Positions 26,356-35,405 of a DNA stretch of 64,000 nucleotides are shown here, piece by piece. Under the pieces are notes generated by a model that saw only the letters and a program-made list of their open reading frames with translations, did not search any database and was not told the origin of the DNA. This DNA comes from Candidatus Ferrigenium altingense (lineage in GTDB: Bacteria; Pseudomonadota; Gammaproteobacteria; Burkholderiales; Gallionellaceae). The first letter of the stretch is position 1. Each line of letters opens with the position of its first letter. Location: assembly GCA_020621985.1 (NCBI GenBank), contig JAHRYS010000001.1, forward strand, positions 310,001 through 374,000, read 5' to 3'. The position numbers and the translations under genes were made by a program.

Positions 26356-27130
26356 GGTATCAGGCGTATTTTGCAATCAGTTGCTCGAATTCCTTTACCG
26401 GGACAGGTTTGCTGAACAGATAACCCTGAAAGGTATGGCAGTCATTCAATTCGAGGAACTTGCGTTGCGCTTCGGTTTCCACGCCCTCGGCGATAACTGC
26501 CAGATTCATGCTCTTGGCCAGCGATATGATAATTTTGGCGATGGCCGCATCGTTGGGGTCGGTGAGCACATCGCGCACGAAGGATTGGTCGATCTTCAAC
26601 TGGTACAAGGGCAGGCGTTTCAGGTAGGAGAGCGAGGAATAGCCGGTGCCGAAGTCGTCCATGGAGAAGCTGATGCCCCGTGTTTTCAGTACGGTCATTT
26701 TTGCGATGATGTCATCCACATTATCCAGCAGCAGGCTTTCGGTGATCTCCAGCTTGAGTCTTGCGGGGTTCACACCGAAATAATCGACCAATGCCAGCAC
26801 CTCTTCAACGAAAGTCGGCAGGTTGAACTGCTTGGCGCTGACATTCACCGCCAAAGTGAGGTGGGCCATTTCCGGCTGCGCCGCCCAAGTCGCCAGTTGC
26901 TCGCAGGCGGTGGCCATCACCCAGTGGCCCAAAGGCAGGATCAACCCGGATTCCTCGGCAAGCGGGATGAAATCGGCAGGAGACACCATGCCGCGCTCCG
27001 GGTGCCGCCAGCGCACCAAGGCCTCGGCACCGATCATGCGGCCCGATGAATCGACTTGCGGTTGATAGTAAAGCAGGAATTGCTCCTGCTCGGAAACGGC
27101 GCGGCGCAGATCGGATTCCAGCGCGACGCG
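26356..27130. repeat. 775 bp direct repeat, copy 2 (EAL-coding)
   Basis: Second copy of the EAL-coding segment at 22418-23192. It includes the stop codon and the last 257 codons of the gene 26360-28813. The lack of visible changes here, against clear divergence in the adjoining GGDEF region, indicates recent duplication or gene conversion. Confidence 0.9.
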
Positions 27131-28813
27131 AGCCGTGACCGCAGTCTGCATGGCGGGGTCGAAGAAGCGCACGGTATTGCGCCCGCCAGCCTTGGCCTGG
27201 TACATCGCAACATCCGCCCGCTTGAGCATTTCTTCCATCGTTCTCACCGGCCTGCGGAACAGCGTGATGCCGATGCTGGCCGTGCTGTGGTGCTCGTGGC
27301 CGTTGATGAGGTAGGGCTGCCCGAGGGCCGCGAGTATCTTCTCCCCCACTGTTTCGGCCTGGGTGGCGGCAACCTGTTCATCGACGTCCATACCTTCAAG
27401 CAGGACGACGAATTCGTCGCCGCCCAGCCGCGCGGTGGTGTCGCCTTCCCGGATGCAGGCTTGCAGCCGGTTTGCCACTTCGACCAGCAGCAGGTCGCCA
27501 ATTGCGTGGCCTTGGGTGTCGTTGATACTCTTGAAGTTGTCGAGATCAATAAACAGCAGCGCACCCTGCTGGCCGGTGCGGACGCTCAGCGCAAGCGCCT
27601 GGTGTAACCGGTCGAGCAGGAGCCGCCGGTTGGGCAGCCTGGTCAATGGGTCATAGAAAGCCAAGTCACGAATTTTCTCTTCTGCCTCCTTGCGCTCGGT
27701 GATATCAGAAAATGCACAAACATAATTCGTGATTTCACCATTGGTGCCGACAACGGCGGTAATGGTCAGCCATTCCGGGTAGATTTCGCCATTCTTGCGC
27801 TGGTTCCATATCTCCCCTTGCCAGTAATGGTCGCGATGCAGGCTTTCCTGCATGCGCTGATAGAACCCCGCATCCTGGTGGTCGAACTTGAGCATGGGCA
27901 GGGTCTTGCCGATGGCCTCTTCGGCGCTATAGCCGGTCAGTTTTGTGAAGACACGGTTGACCCGGATGATCACCTCGTTCCGATCAGTCACGATCATGCC
28001 TTCTTCGATCTCGAAGGCAATGGCGGCAACACTCAAAGCCGCCTCGCGCTCTTCCAGCACAGCCATCATGCTATTGAAGGCTTGGGCCATGTCGGCGATG
28101 TCCTTCGGACCGGCCAGCACGGCGCGCACCTGCGATTCGCCTGCCTTGGCGCGCCCCATGCTGGCAGATAACCGGTTAAGTGGCTGCGTCATGCGGTTGG
28201 TCAGGAAGCGGATCAGGAACAGGAACAGCAGTGCGAAGGAAAACGACGTGGCCAGATTGACAACAAAAATGTCGGTAGTCGTCTGAGACAGCGCCGCCTT
28301 GCTCATCACCACCGAAACATGGCCGAGCAACTCGGGTGCGGCTGTCTGCACATTGAATGGCGATTCGGCAGAAGACTGCGTATATACCGGCGCAGTAAAA
28401 CGCCATGCATGCCGGCTTTCCGCATCGAGAACGGCTGCGTCCTGCACCCAGTTGGTTCGCTCGATTACAGTGGGAAATTCGGCAGGGTCGGCGTTGCCGC
28501 GTGTCAGCAATGTGCGCTGGCTGACGTCGCGTATTTCCACACTGACCACGCCTGGGAAAGCCATGGTCGCATTCGCTGCCTCGGCGGCGTTGTCAGCCGA
28601 GGCGTAAACCAGCGCCAGGGTACTCTGACGGGCCAGATTCTCAGTGATGCGCTGGCCTTGCTCAAGAAGGTTAAGGCGTATCCGCTCATTACTCTGCCAT
28701 GATCCCACCAGAGAGGAAGACAACGCCATGAACAGAACACCGAGCGTGACCATAAAGCCAAGCTGGTGGCTGAAAGTGAATCTTTGGAGAAATTCGTTGA
28801 GAATCTTCTTCAT
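26360..28813 (-). CDS. Membrane sensor with CHASE8-like, HAMP, PAS, GGDEF and EAL domains
   Basis: Order in the roughly 817-residue product: TM1 (about 18-36, LGFMVTLGVLFMALSSSLVG), a periplasmic CHASE8-like sensor (about 40-165), TM2 (about 175-200), HAMP (about 200-255), PAS (about 260-380, with GYSAEEAIGKTLPML), GGDEF (LGGDEFVVLLE intact) and EAL (AEALVRW intact). It should adjust c-di-GMP in response to a periplasmic signal. It lies 8 bases downstream of a periplasmic binding-protein gene and a TonB receptor, which suggests that the binding protein presents the ligand. ATG 28813 is chosen; a GTG at 28819 is possible. Confidence 0.9.
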   Translation of the reverse strand: MKKILNEFLQRFTFSHQLGFMVTLGVLFMALSSSLVGSWQSNERIRLNLLEQGQRITENLARQSTLALVYASADNAAEAANATMAFPGVVSVEIRDVSQRTLLTRGNADPAEFPTVIERTNWVQDAAVLDAESRHAWRFTAPVYTQSSAESPFNVQTAAPELLGHVSVVMSKAALSQTTTDIFVVNLATSFSFALLFLFLIRFLTNRMTQPLNRLSASMGRAKAGESQVRAVLAGPKDIADMAQAFNSMMAVLEEREAALSVAAIAFEIEEGMIVTDRNEVIIRVNRVFTKLTGYSAEEAIGKTLPMLKFDHQDAGFYQRMQESLHRDHYWQGEIWNQRKNGEIYPEWLTITAVVGTNGEITNYVCAFSDITERKEAEEKIRDLAFYDPLTRLPNRRLLLDRLHQALALSVRTGQQGALLFIDLDNFKSINDTQGHAIGDLLLVEVANRLQACIREGDTTARLGGDEFVVLLEGMDVDEQVAATQAETVGEKILAALGQPYLINGHEHHSTASIGITLFRRPVRTMEEMLKRADVAMYQAKAGGRNTVRFFDPAMQTAVTARVALESDLRRAVSEQEQFLLYYQPQVDSSGRMIGAEALVRWRHPERGMVSPADFIPLAEESGLILPLGHWVMATACEQLATWAAQPEMAHLTLAVNVSAKQFNLPTFVEEVLALVDYFGVNPARLKLEITESLLLDNVDDIIAKMTVLKTRGISFSMDDFGTGYSSLSYLKRLPLYQLKIDQSFVRDVLTDPNDAAIAKIIISLAKSMNLAVIAEGVETEAQRKFLELNDCHTFQGYLFSKPVPVKEFEQLIAKYA

Positions 28814-28821
28814 TGGCACTT

Positions 28822-29817
28822 TTACTGCTCAGGGAATGTCGTGTCGAAACCCTGCTGACGGCCTGGATTGAGCCCCAAGTGCTTGGCAGTGCGCAGGTTG
28901 ATAGTGCTTTGCACGTCGCGCAATGGCATCATGCCGCGCCATCCATAGTCGCCTGAGGTCAAAATACCTTGAGCCAAACCGGCAAGGCTTTTCCCCAATG
29001 CCATGTTGTCGGGGTAAAGCGAAAATAGCACGCCACGTCGGACGTGGCTGGAATTACTGGAAAAAACCGCAATGCCTTGGTTCCATGATGCCTGTAGCAC
29101 CAAAGGTAGTATTGATCTTTCATCCACCGTGATGGAATCCTGGGGTAACCATAACGCATCCCTGCGGTTGTCAGCCACGGAGAAAATTTCCTGGTAGAGC
29201 CGTACCGCACTGCGCAGGTCATGCGCCTCATGCGCCACCAACTCCAGCCCCTGAGCACGAGCGGCTTCTTTGGCCAACTTCATCAGCCAGCCGTTGGAGC
29301 CTGGGTCGTAGACGACAAACACACGCTTCGCCGTCGGCATCAGCACCTTCAGGCGGGCAAACAACAGTGCCGGATCCGGCGACAGGCTGATCACCGGCTG
29401 CATGCGCGCCTCGCTTTCAGGTACCGTCAGCACGCCGCCCACCACAAACCAGATGTTGCGATCCAGTGCAGCCGCCGTCTTCATACCCTGCCGGCCAAGG
29501 GCAATCACCACCTTGGTATTCTGGCGGTACAGACTGGATTTCAGCGCACCGATATCCGTGTCGTATTGCACCGGATACTTGGCTACCGGCGTGCCAGCCT
29601 GGTCTTCGATGCCATCGATTATTTTCTCGAATATCCCCCGATAAGGCTCACCAATGTCGGGATAGATCACTGCGATCCTGTCTTCCCCCGCTGCCCATGC
29701 CGGTAAGGTAACGACCAGCGCTGTGAAGAATAACAGCACAACGCCCAGCAACACGGCAGCCAACCGGCCTTTGGCTCTGGCGTGGCAAATGTAAACGGAT
29801 TCGGTCGGAGAAAACAT
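28822..29817 (-). CDS. Periplasmic substrate-binding protein (ABC_sub_bind-like) without transporter partners
   Basis: The 331-residue product has an N-terminal membrane/signal segment (LAAVLLGVVLLFFTALVVTL), then a two-lobed type 1 periplasmic-binding fold: DRIAVIYPDIGEPYRGIFEK, KVVIALGRQGMKTAAALD, RVFVVYDPGSNGWLMKLAKE and ALWLPQDSITVDERSILPLV. This pattern fits the ABC_sub_bind group, whose ligands are often unknown. No ABC permease or ATPase gene is nearby. It starts 14 bases after the TonB receptor and precedes the sensor GGDEF-EAL gene, so a role in signalling rather than import is likely (inference). Confidence 0.83.
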   Translation of the reverse strand: MFSPTESVYICHARAKGRLAAVLLGVVLLFFTALVVTLPAWAAGEDRIAVIYPDIGEPYRGIFEKIIDGIEDQAGTPVAKYPVQYDTDIGALKSSLYRQNTKVVIALGRQGMKTAAALDRNIWFVVGGVLTVPESEARMQPVISLSPDPALLFARLKVLMPTAKRVFVVYDPGSNGWLMKLAKEAARAQGLELVAHEAHDLRSAVRLYQEIFSVADNRRDALWLPQDSITVDERSILPLVLQASWNQGIAVFSSNSSHVRRGVLFSLYPDNMALGKSLAGLAQGILTSGDYGWRGMMPLRDVQSTINLRTAKHLGLNPGRQQGFDTTFPEQ

Positions 29818-29831
29818 TGGGCAGTTTCAGA

Positions 29832-31901
29832 TCATAGCTGGTGACTTAGTTCGAAGCGGTACTCGCGCGGGGCCAGCGGCAGGTCGTTGGGAATCAAGCC
29901 AGGCGCCGGAGACGGCTCGCGCGCGTCGGCATTGAACAGGTTGCGCACGGTGAAGGCAAAATCCCAGTCGCCGCTGCGCTTCTGGTTGCGTAGCGTGAGA
30001 TCCACGGTGCGGTAATCGGCGATAGCGGGGCGGGTATCCGTTGGCTCGCGCTTGCGGCCGGCAATATAGTTGAGTTGAGTGTTCAATGTCCAGCTCGGCA
30101 TAAAGCGCCAGTCCGCGCGGGCATAGATGTGGTGCTGGGGTGCGTTGCCCGCATCCTGGTTCGTTGTCTCATCGATCGAGCGTTGCTGCGCGTAATTGCC
30201 GGAAAGCCGCAGGTTGGTACGCGCTTCCCAGGCCAACTCGACTTCAATGCCCTGGCCGTGCTGGCGCCCGGCATTCTGCGCGGTAAAACTGTTATCCGGG
30301 TTCTGCACGAAACGCAGAATATCCTTCATCTGGTAGCGAAACAGGTTCAGGCTCGTCTGCACGGTGCTGGCAGGCTGCCAGGCGAAAGCCAGTTCCATGG
30401 ACTCGATCGATTCCGGCTTCAGGTTGGGATTGCCCAGTCCCACCGGATTGTTGATATTGTAAAGTTCTACGAATGACGGCGGGCGGAAGGCGCGCCCGTA
30501 GAGCAGCTTGCTGGTGAGGTTGTAAGCCGTTTCCCATACCAGTGCAAGGCGCGGGTTGGTGGTGCCGCCGAAATCGGAATACAGGTCGCGGCGCACGCCA
30601 GCGGTCAGGTACCAGTCCTGGGCAAAAGCCCATTCGTCCTGCACGTAGGCATGGCTCACGTTGCGGCTGTGCGGACGCAGGAAAGGCGCGCTGTCGGTTA
30701 CATCCACCAAAGCCCCCAGAGGAATAGGTGCACCCACTGGCTGGGTGTAATTCTTGGTTTCCTGGATACGGTACAGGTGGTTTTCCTGGACTCCGGTGCC
30801 GAAGTGCAGTTTGTGATTCTGCAGGCCGGAATATAATGCCGACAGGTTGAAGCGCAAGTGGTGTTCCCACTTGTAGGGGTTGCCGATCACACCGTCGGTA
30901 AATGCGCCCGTGCCAAAATTGGTGCCCGGAGGATAAAGCACTAGGTTGGAACGGTCGTTGAGATAGAAATAACTGGTTTGGGCGGTCACGTCCAAGTCGC
31001 GGCCGAAGTTCGCGTCCTGATAGGTGAGGTCGGTGGAAAAACGCTTACTGGAATTGCTGCCCTTGGGATCCAGCGCCTGCGCCGCCCCGGCTGCGGTACC
31101 CACATTATCGCGCTGCTGATAGCCGGCGCGCAGCCGCCATTGGTCGCGTGCCAAGTCGATGCGGCCATCAATGGCATCGCGGCCGAGATTGACCGGCCCC
31201 GGTGCAAGGGAAGTACCCAAGGCAGTCGCCGCGTCCCGGCTGATTGTCCTGCGCTGCCCATCGGTGGCACCCACTCGCAGATAAGCGGCAACGTCGAAGC
31301 CGCTCCATTCGCCGCCATGCAGCACCCAGGCGTCGCGGCTGTTGAACGAGCCGGCGCGCAAGCCGATTTTGGTGCCGTCGAGGTCGGCGGCGGTCTTGGT
31401 GATGATATTGATCACGCCGGAAAAGGCATCGGCGCCGTACAGCGCGGAGCCGGGGCCGCGGATCACTTCGATGCGCGCGATGTTCTCCACCGGCATGCCG
31501 CCCCAGACACGGGAGCGATCTCCGACGAATACGCTGGTGATCGGAATGCCGTTCACCAGCATCAGCATCTGGGGATTGTACTGGGTGTAGATGCCGCGCA
31601 TTACATAGATCGGGTTGTAGCCGGAGGCGGTCCGCGCCACGTGCATGCCCGGTACGGTTTCCAGCACCTCGTCCAGATCCGCCGCGCCGATGGCTGCGAT
31701 ATCTTCCGTAGTGACCACGGTGGCGACCGACGGCGCCCGCGCGATGGGTTGCCGGGTGCCGCTGGCGATGCTGATGAAGGACTTGTCGCCGTAGGCCAGC
31801 GCCAATTCTTCTTCCTCGGACTGCGGCGCAGCATGGGCGCCGGCGCTCCACGCTACTGCCAGTGCCGCAGCGGTGAGCCGTGCAATCGTCCTCCTATTCA
31901 T
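29832..31901 (-). CDS. TonB-dependent outer membrane receptor
   Basis: The 689-residue product has a signal peptide (MNRRTIARLTAAALAVAWSA to AHA), a plug domain with SVATVVTTEDIAAIGAADLD, GYNPIYVMRGI, VNGIPIT and IEVIRGPGSALYGADAFSGV, and a long beta-barrel ending in YRFELSHQL, an aromatic/hydrophobic C-terminal strand as expected. Catecholate, haem, cobalamin or other ligands cannot be separated by eye; the barrel resembles the FepA/Cir/BtuB-like group. The ATG at 31901 has GGGAGAG before it and is preferred to 31937. It heads the receptor, binding protein, GGDEF-EAL operon. Confidence 0.92.
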   Translation of the reverse strand: MNRRTIARLTAAALAVAWSAGAHAAPQSEEEELALAYGDKSFISIASGTRQPIARAPSVATVVTTEDIAAIGAADLDEVLETVPGMHVARTASGYNPIYVMRGIYTQYNPQMLMLVNGIPITSVFVGDRSRVWGGMPVENIARIEVIRGPGSALYGADAFSGVINIITKTAADLDGTKIGLRAGSFNSRDAWVLHGGEWSGFDVAAYLRVGATDGQRRTISRDAATALGTSLAPGPVNLGRDAIDGRIDLARDQWRLRAGYQQRDNVGTAAGAAQALDPKGSNSSKRFSTDLTYQDANFGRDLDVTAQTSYFYLNDRSNLVLYPPGTNFGTGAFTDGVIGNPYKWEHHLRFNLSALYSGLQNHKLHFGTGVQENHLYRIQETKNYTQPVGAPIPLGALVDVTDSAPFLRPHSRNVSHAYVQDEWAFAQDWYLTAGVRRDLYSDFGGTTNPRLALVWETAYNLTSKLLYGRAFRPPSFVELYNINNPVGLGNPNLKPESIESMELAFAWQPASTVQTSLNLFRYQMKDILRFVQNPDNSFTAQNAGRQHGQGIEVELAWEARTNLRLSGNYAQQRSIDETTNQDAGNAPQHHIYARADWRFMPSWTLNTQLNYIAGRKREPTDTRPAIADYRTVDLTLRNQKRSGDWDFAFTVRNLFNADAREPSPAPGLIPNDLPLAPREYRFELSHQL

Positions 31902-32002
31902 GATCTCTCCCTTGGCCGCAGGAATACGCGGCAACATCTTTTGATATGATGTTTTTTATGTAATGCCTGTCCCGGCAACAGGTTCGCTATTGGTTCAAAG
32001 TA

Positions 32003-32818
32003 TCAGGTTTTCGGGGTGGTGCCTTGCCATGGGCGGCGAACAGCACCTTCATATAGCATAACGCGGCAAGGCAGCGGAAACAACAGGCCAGCCGGTTTGT
32101 CCGCTGCTTCCAGGTAGCATGGCGGCATGCCGGCGAGGAAGGCGGGAATGCGGAATAGGTAATATTCCAGCGGGGAAAAGCCGAAATCTGCCGCCACTGC
32201 GGCCACCAGCGCCCCATAATTTATGCGCAGAGCGGGATTCCGGCCGACCAGGATTTTTTCCACCTCGAACGCCAGTTCCACATGGATGCCGCGATCCAGG
32301 TTATGCTCGCGCAGTAGCGCCATCATGGGTTCGATTCGCTCGTCCGCTGCGCTTAAGGGGCGGCCAAATCCATAAATATAGCCGCCGTGGAGCGCGGCGG
32401 CGACCAAGCCCGCCAGCGGCTTGCCCCGCTCCATGCCGAGGCGCGCCTCCAGCAGGAATTCGATGGCCCGCAGCGAAGAACCGCCGCCGTAAATGCGCGC
32501 ATCAGACACCGCCAGTGCCGCAGCGATGCCAAGGCTCGCAGTGCTGCGCGCACTGCCCGCCAGCGCTGCCACGCGGTTATTCCAGATGCGCGCGTCGGGG
32601 TAGCTGGTATAAACCCAGGTCGCCTGCAACACGGCCATCTGTTGCGGCGTAAAGCGGCGGCCGGTGATGCCGAACAAATAAAGTTCCAGCCAATCCATAT
32701 CTTTCAACGCTGCGTGCAGGTCGAGGCCGCGGAACACCGCACGCTCGCCCAGAAAACATGCCCCGGCGCGAGTAACGAGCCGCCCGGCATATTGTTCCAG
32801 CAGTTGCGGCCCGTTCAT
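32003..32818 (-). CDS. Citrate synthase/citryl-CoA lyase-like protein A, catalytic residues replaced
   Basis: The 271-residue product aligns with the small citrate-synthase-fold (citryl-CoA lyase-like) group: ARSTASLGIAAALAVSDARI, YGGGSSLRAIEFLLEARLG, GFGRPLSAADERI, LRINYGALVAAVAADFGFSP and LFRIPAFLAGM. In the alignment I make by hand, the GP-x-HGGA histidine is Tyr (RIYGGG), the GFGH histidine is Arg (GFGRPL), and the late Asp is replaced (INYGAL). It probably cannot do classical citrate chemistry alone. The start overlaps the stop of paralogue B by an ATGA, suggesting a co-translated pair. Confidence 0.75.
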   Translation of the reverse strand: MNGPQLLEQYAGRLVTRAGACFLGERAVFRGLDLHAALKDMDWLELYLFGITGRRFTPQQMAVLQATWVYTSYPDARIWNNRVAALAGSARSTASLGIAAALAVSDARIYGGGSSLRAIEFLLEARLGMERGKPLAGLVAAALHGGYIYGFGRPLSAADERIEPMMALLREHNLDRGIHVELAFEVEKILVGRNPALRINYGALVAAVAADFGFSPLEYYLFRIPAFLAGMPPCYLEAADKPAGLLFPLPCRVMLYEGAVRRPWQGTTPKT

Positions 32819-33657
32819 GCCCCTCCCTCCACACAATTTCCTATGCCTTGCGCGGGACCGGGGTCATTCTCCAGTTCCACCTGGAAAAACGGAAAATTTT
32901 TGTGGCCGTACTCCTTTTGCTCCAGCGCGTGTACCGCAGCGCCCGGCAGCCGCAACAACAGGTGTAGCATTTCTCCCTGCGCCGGCGTGCAGCCAAGGTC
33001 GCGCAACGCCGTCGCCGCCACTCCGGACATCGCCAGCGGCAAGCCGGCGGCGGATTCCAGCGACGATCGGTTGGCTTGCAGCCAGGCCAGAGATGATCCG
33101 CAACCCAAGTCGGCCCCGCAACCCACTTCGACAAGATGCGCCAATGTTTGCAACACCGGCCCGGTGCAGCGCACGCCGTGCGGGTCGAAACCGGCTGGGT
33201 GACCGGGCGCGGGCCAGACATCCGCCGGACCAGCTATAGGTTTTGCCGCCAGACTCGATTGCCACAGCGCCAGATCGGTGCCGCGTACCAGCCAGTCCTC
33301 CATCACGAGCCGCACTTCCCGTGCACCGCCGGATGCGCCCGCACCCACCGCCAGCGCCGCCATCAAACAGGATGCCGAGGTGGAACCGCCGACTCCGCCG
33401 CACATCGCGGCATGTACCGCCGCATCGCGCGGCCCCGGATTCGCCAGCGCGATCGCCAAGCCCTCCAGCAGTCTGGCCTGTTGCGCTGAAGGCGCCTCGC
33501 CGCGAAACAGCAGGAACAGGTACTCGATCCAGCTTGCATGGGCCAGCAGGTCACCGTAAACATCGTAACCGTGGCAATGACAGGATGCCGCCGCGAACGC
33601 ATTGTCAGGCTCGGCTTCCTCCTGCCAGATGCGGGTGCGGATGGTTTCCTCACTCAT
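32815..33657 (-). CDS. Citrate synthase/citryl-CoA lyase-like protein B, partly degenerate active site
   Basis: The 280-residue product has EYLFLLFRGEAPSAQQARLL, PGPRDAAVHAAMCGGVGGST, GAGASGGAREVRLVMEDWL, APGHPAGFDPHGVR, LPLAMSGVAATALRDLGCTP and LRLPGAAVHALEQ, which follow the citrate-synthase-fold order. By hand alignment the GP-x-HGGA histidine is Ser (GASGGA), while the GxGHP histidine is kept (PGHPAG) and the late Asp is lost (AMSGVA). Together with protein A it may form a heteromer in which sites are shared. It overlaps the TPP enzyme gene by four bases. Confidence 0.77.
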   Translation of the reverse strand: MSEETIRTRIWQEEAEPDNAFAAASCHCHGYDVYGDLLAHASWIEYLFLLFRGEAPSAQQARLLEGLAIALANPGPRDAAVHAAMCGGVGGSTSASCLMAALAVGAGASGGAREVRLVMEDWLVRGTDLALWQSSLAAKPIAGPADVWPAPGHPAGFDPHGVRCTGPVLQTLAHLVEVGCGADLGCGSSLAWLQANRSSLESAAGLPLAMSGVAATALRDLGCTPAQGEMLHLLLRLPGAAVHALEQKEYGHKNFPFFQVELENDPGPAQGIGNCVEGGA

Positions 33658-35405
33658 TTCACCGCCCCCAAAATTTTGATGCGCAGCCCCATAGGCGGGA
33701 CTTCCTCCTTGTCAATGCGCACATCCAGAACGGTAGGACCCGGATGGCGCAGGATTGCATCCAGATCGAGATTGTCAAAATCCTCGGCGGTGCGGATCAC
33801 ATGGCCGGGAATGCCCATGGATTCGGCCAGTAGCCGGAAATCAACTTTCGGTAATTCGACCCCGACCTGTTCAGCACCGGCCAGACGCTGGCCGTGCTTT
33901 ACCATGCCCAGTGCCGCATCGTTGAGGACCACGAATACCACGCAGAGCTTCTCGGTCAGCGCTACGGTCATTTCCTGGCCATTCATCAGCAGGCTGCCGT
34001 CGCCGGTGATGCAGACCACCGGCACAGCGCGGTTGCCGAGCGCGGTGCCGACCGCGCCGCCGATGGCCCAGCCCATCGGGGCGAAATTCATCGTGACACG
34101 CATCCAGCCGCCTGCACTGGCTTGGTGGTCGTGCATCCCCAGATGATGGATCGCCCATGCGATGCTATTGCCGGTGTCGACCAGGAAACGCGTGTCGGGC
34201 GGACTGCGCCAGCCAAGCTCGTGCATCAAATACTGCGGCTTGATCGGTGCGCCGGCGGATGCAGATTTGAACGGTTCGTCGACCGAGATATTTCTGAATC
34301 TTCGCTTCTCACCGACGGAAATCTCTTTCGTGCCATCCTTGCGCAGCGTTCGCAGCACCCGCTCTAACACCAGGCGGACACGACCGCGTACGTGCAGACG
34401 CGCCATCGGCGAGCGCGTCAGGTGCATCTCGCAGGAATCGATATGCACCAGCCGGTTATTCAGCAGCGATTCATCCCAGCCGTTGCTGGTAAACTCGCCC
34501 ATATCTGTGCCAACTGCAAGTATCAGGTCAACTCCCTTATCCCCCATCGCCGCATCGGCAGACGTGTGGCCGGCGAACCCGAATACACCACGGTATGAAG
34601 GGTGACGCGGGCTGATGAATCCCTTGGCGTCGGGTGTGACGACGAAAACTGCGCCTATTCTCTCCACCAATTCGATGACGAGGTCGATCGCCTCCCCGCA
34701 GCCGCTGCCGATCAGTACCACCACCCGCTGAGCCTGCGCCAGTTGCGCCTGCAATTTCCGAACCGCCGCGTCATCGACAGCAGACGGCTGCAGCAACAGA
34801 TGCGCCAGATCATAGGCTGGCCCACTTTTCATCAGCGAGCGCTGCACGTCCACCGGAATGCTGAGGTGAACCGGGCCGGGTGTCGGCTGATACGCGGCCA
34901 GCAGTGCATTGGTCAATTGTCTTTCCAGTTGATCAGGATGGGATACCAGTGCGCTGTAGCATGTGCAGGTGCGAAACATCGCGACCGTGTCGATGCCTCC
35001 CATGCCCGCAGATTCCTGCATCGCCCCCCGGCCCAGCAAATGCAGCGAGGGCTGGCCGGTGATGACCAGCATCGGGATCCCGTTTTCATAAGCGCAGGCC
35101 ACGCCGGTGATGAGATTGGTGGCACCCGGGCCGGAAGTGGCACAGCACACTCCGATCCTGCCCGTTTCACGAGCGTAGCCATCGGCCATGAAAGCGGCCC
35201 CCGTTTCATGACGCGCTACTACCGGGCGCGGTCCGCCGCGTCGGGCGCTGCGCGCGAGCGCGTTGTACAGCGGTTCGATGGCACCGCCGGGCACGCCGAA
35301 TACAAACTCGACATTGATTTGTTCCAGATAGGCGACCAGCAGGTCTACCGCTTCCATGGGTTGTGGTTCTGTTTTGAGGTTTTGTTTTTGCTGTATTTCT
35401 GTCAT
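33654..35405 (-). CDS. Acetolactate synthase-like thiamine diphosphate enzyme
   Basis: The 583-residue product has three ThDP-enzyme domains. The N-terminal pyrimidine-binding domain carries FGVPGGAIEPLYNAL, the catalytic Glu in ARHETGAAFMADGYAR, TSGPGATNLITGVACAYENG and GRGAMQESAGMGGID. A central domain follows (about 200-340). The C-terminal ThDP domain has MNFAPMGWAIGGAVGTALG, ITGDGSLLMNGQEM and VVLNDAALGM, with GDG plus ND metal ligands. Substrate is unknown: family members include acetolactate synthase, sulfoacetaldehyde acetyltransferase and acyloin-forming enzymes. No small regulatory subunit is adjacent; instead it is coupled to two citrate-synthase-like genes. Confidence 0.83.
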   Translation of the reverse strand: MTEIQQKQNLKTEPQPMEAVDLLVAYLEQINVEFVFGVPGGAIEPLYNALARSARRGGPRPVVARHETGAAFMADGYARETGRIGVCCATSGPGATNLITGVACAYENGIPMLVITGQPSLHLLGRGAMQESAGMGGIDTVAMFRTCTCYSALVSHPDQLERQLTNALLAAYQPTPGPVHLSIPVDVQRSLMKSGPAYDLAHLLLQPSAVDDAAVRKLQAQLAQAQRVVVLIGSGCGEAIDLVIELVERIGAVFVVTPDAKGFISPRHPSYRGVFGFAGHTSADAAMGDKGVDLILAVGTDMGEFTSNGWDESLLNNRLVHIDSCEMHLTRSPMARLHVRGRVRLVLERVLRTLRKDGTKEISVGEKRRFRNISVDEPFKSASAGAPIKPQYLMHELGWRSPPDTRFLVDTGNSIAWAIHHLGMHDHQASAGGWMRVTMNFAPMGWAIGGAVGTALGNRAVPVVCITGDGSLLMNGQEMTVALTEKLCVVFVVLNDAALGMVKHGQRLAGAEQVGVELPKVDFRLLAESMGIPGHVIRTAEDFDNLDLDAILRHPGPTVLDVRIDKEEVPPMGLRIKILGAVK

